This document shows positions 6,365-10,000 of a stretch of DNA of 10,000 nucleotides, one piece after another. How positions within the stretch are numbered: the first letter of the stretch is position 1; each line of letters begins with the position of its first letter. This DNA is from Nitrospira sp. (lineage in GTDB: Bacteria; Nitrospirota; Nitrospiria; Nitrospirales; Nitrospiraceae): the NCBI GenBank assembly GCA_020216985.1, contig JAIWOH010000130.1, forward strand, positions 1-10,000, given 5' to 3'. A program made the position numbers and the translations under genes. The notes below the pieces were generated by a model. It was not told where the DNA came from. It made no database searches and saw only the letters and a list, made by a program, of their open reading frames with translations.

Positions 6365-7079
6365 AGCCGCAGACCTCCCCATCACACCGAACGCATGCCC
6401 GCCCTCGGAATCGCTCGATCACAAGGGCCGGACTGCCGGTACACACGATACGCCCGTTACAGAGTTGAGACGCCGCATCCGAGATGGTCGCGACCTCTTC
6501 CTGATGCGTGATCAGCAGCACGGCGCTCCCCTCCGCTTTCAGGGTGCGGATGACAGCAATGATCTGATGAATCGAGAGCATGTCGATTCCAGCGGCCGGC
6601 TCATCCAAGATCGCCAACTTGGGCTTCATTGCCAGCACGGAGGCCAATTCGATTCGATGCCGTTCCCCACCGCTTAAGGTCTTGTCCACCAACCGATCCA
6701 AATAGCGATCGGGGTCCAACCCGACCAGTCGCAGCATCAATGCAGGATCACTCTCGGCGCGACCCAGCATCAGATACTCCCGCACGGTAATCCCCTCGAA
6801 CCGCGCCGGCTCTTGCCAGGCCAAGGTCAACCCGAGTTTCGCCCGTTCATGGATCGGCAACGTGAGGAGATCTGTCCCGGCGAAGACCACCGTTCCAGCC
6901 GTCGGCCTATAGCCCTCACACCCCATCAGCAGGGAGGCCAACGTCGTCTTGCCGGAGCCGTTGGCGCCAAGCAGGGCGTGGATCTCACAGGGATGAATCA
7001 CAAGATCGAGCCGATCAAGAACGGTCCGACCTTCCACCGAAAAGGTAAGGTTGGTGATGCTTAAAAGGGGAGAAGCCAT
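6351..7079 (-). CDS. sufC: SufC Fe-S assembly ATPase
   Basis: ABC-type ATPase of 242 residues that powers the SufB/SufD scaffold. Seen in order: Walker A GANGSGKT (38-45), Q-loop Gln89 (LAWQEPARF), the signature LSGGE (135-139), Walker B LAILDE (155-160) with catalytic Glu160, and the switch His192 (ITHQ). There is no membrane domain, as expected for SufC. The frame extends upstream to 7313, but homology begins at MASPLLSI, so ATG 7079 is the start; it follows a purine-rich AAGAAGAAGCG rather than a clean GGAGG. The C-terminus is unusual: ACVRCDGEVCGYDRT holds three cysteines (229, 232, 237) in a CX2CX4C spacing, absent from the E. coli protein as I know it. It is the first gene of the sufC-sufB-rtcA unit. 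No sufS, sufU or sufE is in the window. Confidence 0.94.
   Translation of the reverse strand: MASPLLSITNLTFSVEGRTVLDRLDLVIHPCEIHALLGANGSGKTTLASLLMGCEGYRPTAGTVVFAGTDLLTLPIHERAKLGLTLAWQEPARFEGITVREYLMLGRAESDPALMLRLVGLDPDRYLDRLVDKTLSGGERHRIELASVLAMKPKLAILDEPAAGIDMLSIHQIIAVIRTLKAEGSAVLLITHQEEVATISDAASQLCNGRIVCTGSPALVIERFRGRACVRCDGEVCGYDRT
6374..6380 (-). promoter_or_regulatory. Strong ribosome binding site of the sufB-like gene, inside sufC
   Basis: GGGGAGG on the - strand, nine bases before ATG 6364, lies within the Asp-Gly-Glu-Val codons near the end of sufC. It decides the start of the sufB-like gene and suggests coupled translation. Confidence 0.75.
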
Positions 7080-7096
7080 CGCTTCTTCTTTTCTTC

Positions 7097-7267
7097 TTAA
7101 CGAAACTGGTTTCTGTAGGCGGGGCTGCATCCGACGTGCCGCAGATCGGCCTTCCACAATAGACTCATCATTACGACAGGCCCGTGGGTTATGAAGGAGT
7201 CGTGAAAGGCACGAATCGTGGCATTCTGCGGCAACCGAAGCCAGTTCTCTGAGGCGAGAGTCCTCAT
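7097..7267 (-). CDS. Candidate small protein upstream of sufC, 56 residues
   Basis: A frame starts at ATG 7267 with GGAG eight bases upstream, and stops 17 bases before the sufC ATG, as if it were the first gene of the suf unit. The product starts MRTLASENWLRLPQNATIR and contains HGPVVMMSLLWKADLRHV. It matches no family I know, and has no signal peptide or metal motif. Position and ribosome binding site favour it; the lack of any recognisable domain is against it. Confidence 0.22.
   Translation of the reverse strand: MRTLASENWLRLPQNATIRAFHDSFITHGPVVMMSLLWKADLRHVGCSPAYRNQFR
7200..7220. repeat. Alternating short inverted repeats TCGTG/CACGA/TCGTG
   Basis: TCGTG (7200-7204), CACGA (7210-7214) and TCGTG (7216-7220) can pair in two exclusive ways: a 5-bp stem with a 5-base loop, or an 11-bp palindrome CACGAATCGTG. 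It could be an operator half-site array or chance. Confidence 0.3.
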
Positions 7268-7281
7268 CGCCGCTTCTCCGA

Positions 7282-7304
7282 TCATCCCTCTTTCTGCGGG
7301 ATGA
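7282..7304. repeat. Perfect 7-bp inverted repeat with 9-base spacer
   Basis: TCATCCC (7282-7288) and GGGATGA (7298-7304) flank a 9-base spacer. No T-run follows on either strand, so it is not a rho-independent terminator. Its place in the shared sufC/hsp20 regulatory region fits an operator for a dimeric regulator, or an RNA hairpin in the suf leader. Confidence 0.4.
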
Positions 7305-7532
7305 CGGGCGCAACTTTCTGATTCATCAGCCACTTCGTAGGGCGGTAATTCCGGCATCGCCGTTGCTGAGGGAAAGCGGTGAGGACTCCCTTGCTTCCTG
7401 GTTCTGACAGACCGGCGGGGCAATATGCGTACCGGTTGGTCGAGCAAGCGGGGGCACAAGCCGTTCTTTGTGAGCAAGAAGCCCTTTTGCTGACCGCTAC
7501 AAAAAACAAAAACCATTTCTTCACTCTTTCAC

Positions 7533-7540
7533 AAAGGAGG
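7533..7540 (+). promoter_or_regulatory. Strong ribosome binding site of the Hsp20 gene
   Basis: AAAGGAGG, seven bases before ATG 7548, is close to a full anti-16S match. It is one of the two strongest ribosome binding sites in the window, predicting high expression. Confidence 0.85.
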
Positions 7541-7547
7541 AATTGCC

Positions 7548-8045
7548 ATGGCCAAGGCAGAAGACAAGGCGCTTGTGACCAAGAAACCCCGTGAACTTAC
7601 CTCGCGGGTCGAGGATCTCGAACAGTGGATGGACCGGTTCATGGATGACCTGTGGCGGCGTCCCTTGCCCAGTCTGTTTGGGTGGGATCGATGGCTGTCG
7701 CATCGCCCCTTCGCGTGGCGCATGCCGGCCATCGATGTGTACGAGGAAAAAGATACGGTCGTGGTCAAGGCCGAACTGCCGGGGATGAGCAAAGAAGACG
7801 TCGAGGTCACGCTTACCGGCGACACGTTGACGATCAAGGGTGAGAAAAAAGAAGATCACGAAATGAAGGAAACCGACTACTACCGCCGCGAGCGATCGTA
7901 CGGCTCGTTTGTGCGAATCGTCGAACTCCCCTGCGAGGTCAAGCAGGACGAGATCAAAGCTGCCTTCAAAGACGGGGTGCTCGAAGTTCGATTGCCCAAG
8001 ACCGAAGAGGCCAAGAAGAAATCCATCGCCGTGAAGATTGACTAG
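7548..8045 (+). CDS. Small heat-shock protein, Hsp20/alpha-crystallin family
   Basis: ATP-independent holdase chaperone of 165 residues that binds unfolding proteins in the cytosol. A charged N-terminal arm (1-56) with a Trp/Phe-rich middle (WMDRFMDDLW) leads into the alpha-crystallin domain (about 57-150). Family landmarks are AIDVYEEKDTVVVKAELPGM, the SFVRIVELP segment, and DGVLEVRLPK with the G-V-L motif at 143-145. The short C-terminal tail carries an I-X-V oligomerisation motif (Ile160-Ala-Val162). Length and order are ordinary for a class A bacterial Hsp20. The start is fixed by AAAGGAGG seven bases upstream. The lipoprotein gene follows after 22 bases, probably on the same transcript, and a hairpin terminator lies at 8360. 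No heat-shock promoter consensus is visible. Confidence 0.95.
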   Translation: MAKAEDKALVTKKPRELTSRVEDLEQWMDRFMDDLWRRPLPSLFGWDRWLSHRPFAWRMPAIDVYEEKDTVVVKAELPGMSKEDVEVTLTGDTLTIKGEKKEDHEMKETDYYRRERSYGSFVRIVELPCEVKQDEIKAAFKDGVLEVRLPKTEEAKKKSIAVKID

Positions 8046-8067
8046 CCGTTACGGAGGCGGAACCCTC

Positions 8068-8265
8068 GTGGCACTCCCCAAGCGATATCGACAAGATATA
8101 ACCCTGTGCCTTTTTGTCGGCGGATGGCTCAGCCTCATGGCCTGCCATCCGCCGACACCAAGGGTGGAAAGGGCTGTGTCGCCGGTGGCAGTCGCCCCGC
8201 TCCAGTTCGAGACTGACAGGATGTCCCGAGCACCTTATTATCGTCTCACCGACCGGCTTCCGTGA
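8068..8265 (+). CDS. Small predicted lipoprotein, 65 residues
   Basis: A short basic N-terminus (KRYRQD) is followed by a hydrophobic stretch (ITLCLFVGGWLSLMA) and a lipobox L-M-A-C with Cys26. This predicts signal peptidase II cleavage, lipid attachment and a mature part of only 40 residues with no known domain. I choose GTG 8068 because GGAGG (8053-8057) lies about ten bases upstream; the frame also reaches back to a TTG at 8038 inside the Hsp20 gene, which would spoil the signal peptide. It follows Hsp20 by 22 bases. The mature part (PPTPRVERAVSPVAV ... APYYRLTDRLP) is Pro/Arg-rich. The function is unknown, perhaps an envelope-stress companion of Hsp20 by position only. Confidence 0.6.
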   Translation: MALPKRYRQDITLCLFVGGWLSLMACHPPTPRVERAVSPVAVAPLQFETDRMSRAPYYRLTDRLP

Positions 8266-8359
8266 ATCTCCAAGAGCCGATTTTCCTGATTAGTCAGAAA
8301 CGGAGAGCGGGATTCCTTCACGTTGGTTCCTTCAACATTCTCTCTCCAAGATGGATCAG

Positions 8360-8390
8360 CCCCCTCAAAAGGAGGGGGAATCTCTCTTTT
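8360..8390 (+). terminator. Rho-independent terminator after the Hsp20-lipoprotein unit
   Basis: A 7-bp G/C-rich stem CCCCCTC (8360-8366) / GAGGGGG (8372-8378) closes a 5-base loop. It is followed by AATCTCTCTTTT, a pyrimidine-rich, partly T-rich tail. The tail is not a clean T-run, so efficiency may be moderate. Confidence 0.5.
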
Positions 8391-8451
8391 CCTCTCCTCA
8401 ACATTGCCCTCTTCTCGTCTCTTATGGCATTATTGGCGGTCTTGGAGGCAC

Positions 8452-8979
8452 ATGGGTTCTTTGTTGGAATACGTCGGGTGCGTGCATATTTTCCTCGGGC
8501 CCTATCGAGGAAACCCCATTGCGCTTTACCTCAAGCGTACCGAAGCAGGCTGTCAGATCGGGCCGAAGGTGTATCCCTGGAACGACGTCGTGGGAATCGG
8601 TGATACGCCGAACAAGGCCGCCGCCGACTTTGAAGAAAAGTGGAAAGCGCGAGGACTGACTCCTGACATGTATTCCGGCCCCTCCTGGGAAGGAGGTATT
8701 AAGCCGGAACGACCGGCGCCGCCCAAACCGGCCGCTCCACCAAAACCCGCCGCGCCGGCGGCAGGGTCAACACCGGGCGGACAATCTTCCTCCTCACCAG
8801 CCACCCCACCGCCCGACCAAACAACCGGAGCACCGGTTTCCGGCAATCATTCCTCACCAGCAACTCCCGCCCCTCCCCAACCGGAATTGACAGCCGCCAC
8901 CTCATCGGCCAATGCTCAATCCGCCGTTTCCTCTGCCACTCGCGCCGACGTTGCCAATCCCCAGCCCTCAGGTTCGTGA
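8452..8979 (+). CDS. Hypothetical protein with compact N-domain and Pro/Ala/Ser/Thr-rich tail
   Basis: Unrecognised protein of 175 residues. Residues 1-80 look folded: VHIFLGPYRGNPIALYLKR, then CQIGPKVYPWNDVVGIGDT and a helix NKAAADFEEKWKARGL. This strand-strand-helix pattern with a GDT turn loosely recalls short HicB-like modules, but I would not assign it. From about 84 onward the chain is low complexity: PPKPAA repeated in tandem, two SSPATP repeats, and a final Ser/Ala/Thr run. This suggests a disordered, perhaps cell-surface or linker region. There is no signal peptide. ATG 8452 is preceded by GGAGG (8444-8448) only three bases away, shorter than usual; TTG 8461 (12-base gap) is an alternative. 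It sits behind the 8360 terminator and so has its own promoter, possibly TTGCCC/CATTAT at 8404-8433 (weak). Confidence 0.7.
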   Translation: MGSLLEYVGCVHIFLGPYRGNPIALYLKRTEAGCQIGPKVYPWNDVVGIGDTPNKAAADFEEKWKARGLTPDMYSGPSWEGGIKPERPAPPKPAAPPKPAAPAAGSTPGGQSSSSPATPPPDQTTGAPVSGNHSSPATPAPPQPELTAATSSANAQSAVSSATRADVANPQPSGS

Positions 8980-9015
8980 AGCCTCTTCTCGACCTTCTTC
9001 TAAAACGCATCCTGT

Positions 9016-9050
9016 GCCTTCGCAAAGCAAAGATTGCTCCGCCTTCGCAA
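9016..9050. repeat. 10-bp direct repeat, 25-bp period
   Basis: GCCTTCGCAA occurs at 9016-9025 and again at 9041-9050 in the 119-base gap between two convergent genes. Only two copies are present, so a CRISPR or REP array is not supported. Confidence 0.35.
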
Positions 9051-9098
9051 TGTTCGTCGTTCGTCATGCCACCGTCCTCTCCCAACGGCACCGGTCGT

Positions 9099-10000
9099 TC
9101 ATCCCTGCAAGTCATCTTTGAATTGGCGATCCCGGTAAACTGCCAGAGTGGTGGCCAGGCGAGCCTCGAGTTCTAATCGTTTGGGTTTGCCGGTCGAGGT
9201 ATAGGGCACTTCGCGGCCGAAGAGGATCACCTTGGGACACCGGGCAAAGGGCAGCCGCCTCCGGCAGAAGGCCCGTATGTCGGCCTCGGTGACCGATCCA
9301 GCCCCTTCCCGCAGAACGACATAGGCGGCGATCTCCTCACCATAGTAGCGATGGTCGAACGGCACCGCCATGGCAAAGTGAACCGCCGGGTGGCTTTTCA
9401 ACACCGTATCGATCTCCAACGGCGAGATGTTGACCCCGCCACGAATGATCAGTTCTTTTAATCGTCCGGAGATAAAGAAAAACGGCCGTCCCCCTTCATC
9501 CCGCTCGTAGAATCCTTCGTCGCCGGAACGGAACCAGCCCCATTGAAAGGCCGTTTCGTTCGCGTCGTCCCGCTTGAAGTAGCCGGCGCAGACGGTCCAG
9601 CCACGGATACAGATTTCCCCCCTCACCCCCGGCGGCAGCCGCTCGCCCTTGCCATTCAGAATAGCCATCTCGTTGTGCGGAAGCGGCAGGCCGATGGAGG
9701 GAAACTCATAAGCACTCAACCAATGGCGATGTTCCGCGGGATCAAGATCGTTCGGCAAGAAACAGGAATAACAGGTCGTCTCCGATAAACCGTAGCCATG
9801 CCTGATGGGGAACCGGAACCGGTCTTCAAACCGCAGGGCTGTCTCGGTGAGCAACGGTCCGGCGCCGCAGATCACTCCGCCGAACCGATCCAACCGATAG
9901 GGCGAGAGGTCTTCATCGGCATCGAGCAAAAATTCAAGCAACGTCGGGACGACACTGACACAGGTCACCTGCTCTTCGTGCACCCGTTTCCAAAAGAGAC
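9099..10000 (-). CDS. AMP-forming acyl/aryl-CoA ligase-like protein, C-terminal part (5' end outside window)
   Basis: Member of the ANL superfamily, which activates a carboxylate as acyl-AMP and usually transfers it to CoA or a carrier protein. The frame runs open through base 10000 (LFWKR precedes the GTG at 9983, an internal codon), so the P-loop-like A3 motif lies outside. Numbered from that GTG: the A5 motif HGYGLSETT (62-70), RGEICIRG (121-128), the A7 motif RSGDEGFY (152-159), the A8 hinge SGRLKELIIRGGVNISPLEID (172-192), and the A10 motif TSTGKPKR (262-269) with catalytic Lys266. All are intact, so an active enzyme is likely. YSCFL after the A5 motif is an unusual variant of the substrate pocket, and the acid substrate cannot be named. 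No carrier-protein domain follows before the stop. It converges on the hypothetical gene at 8979 across 119 bases with no clear terminator. Confidence 0.92.
   Translation of the reverse strand, partial: LFWKRVHEEQVTCVSVVPTLLEFLLDADEDLSPYRLDRFGGVICGAGPLLTETALRFEDRFRFPIRHGYGLSETTCYSCFLPNDLDPAEHRHWLSAYEFPSIGLPLPHNEMAILNGKGERLPPGVRGEICIRGWTVCAGYFKRDDANETAFQWGWFRSGDEGFYERDEGGRPFFFISGRLKELIIRGGVNISPLEIDTVLKSHPAVHFAMAVPFDHRYYGEEIAAYVVLREGAGSVTEADIRAFCRRRLPFARCPKVILFGREVPYTSTGKPKRLELEARLATTLAVYRDRQFKDDLQG

Larger units (their letters stand above)
7080..7532. other. Divergent intergenic region between sufC and the Hsp20 gene
   Basis: About 450 bases that must hold the promoters of both the leftward suf unit and the rightward hsp20 unit. 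I found no convincing -35/-10 pair, no CIRCE element, no heat-shock sigma-32 promoter and no sigma-54 site. It does contain a 7+9+7 inverted repeat (7282-7304), a small alternating repeat (7200-7220) and one small - strand frame (7097-7267). Confidence 0.6.

Noticed and set aside
7080..7313. A 78-residue N-terminal extension of sufC.
   Set aside because: SufC homology begins exactly at the ATG at 7079; the extension is Arg/Ser-rich and matches no SufC N-terminus.
7381..7532. Sigma-32, sigma-54 or CIRCE elements upstream of the Hsp20 gene.
   Set aside because: I looked for CTTGAA/CCCCAT-, GGCAC-N5-TTGC- and TTAGCACTC-like sequences and found no acceptable match.
8262..8603. A 113-codon + strand frame whose GTG start overlaps the stop of the small lipoprotein gene and which contains a hydrophobic stretch.
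   Set aside because: It runs through the 8360 terminator hairpin and overlaps the better-supported gene at 8452 in another frame, where its sequence becomes Arg-rich and unlike protein.
9016..9050. The two direct repeats as a CRISPR array.
   Set aside because: There are only two 10-bp copies with a 15-base gap and no cas genes.

Overview
The window is GC-rich, densely coded bacterial DNA. Its mix of genes (a two-gene SUF module with a single SufB/SufD-type scaffold, a DUF1614 membrane protein, hicBA, RtcA, a small heat-shock protein and a small lipoprotein) fits a Nitrospira-like member of the Nitrospirota. That assignment is inference from gene content and composition; no rRNA or other marker gene is present. 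No tRNA, rRNA, insertion sequence, CRISPR array or prophage gene was seen.

Left part (1-3240, + strand). The window opens inside a DEAD-box RNA helicase with a DbpA-type RNA-binding tail. Next is an FAD-dependent amine-oxidase/desaturase-like oxidoreductase. It has a perfect -10 box only 8 bases before its ATG and no Shine-Dalgarno sequence, so its message may be leaderless. A compact hicB-hicA toxin-antitoxin pair follows, with overlapping stop and start codons and a plausible promoter of its own.

Middle (3272-7079, mainly - strand). A DUF1614 membrane protein converges on hicA. Behind it is a 335-base gap holding a promoter-like element on the + strand and two small overlapping open frames that run into the antisense of rtcA. 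Then comes a tight unit transcribed right to left: sufC, sufB-like, rtcA. sufC and sufB overlap by 14 bases and rtcA starts 22 bases later. A SufC ATPase with one short SufB/SufD protein matches the reduced layout described as SUF-like minimal systems. SufC ends in a cysteine cluster, and the RtcA homologue has lost the glutamate of its GEGGGQ signature while keeping its catalytic histidine.

Right part (7080-10000). A 453-base region with inverted repeats separates the suf unit from a divergent Hsp20 gene with a strong ribosome binding site. Hsp20 is followed by a small lipoprotein gene, a hairpin terminator, and a hypothetical protein with a compact N-terminal domain and a long Pro/Ala/Ser/Thr-rich tail. 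Converging on it is the C-terminal part of an AMP-forming acyl/aryl ligase that continues past the right edge.

The genes do not form one obvious pathway. The best functional unit is sufC-sufB-rtcA, which links Fe-S cluster assembly with RNA 3'-end chemistry by position only. The best candidates for something undescribed are the modified RtcA, the SufC cysteine tail, and the small-ORF/antisense element at 4135-4367.
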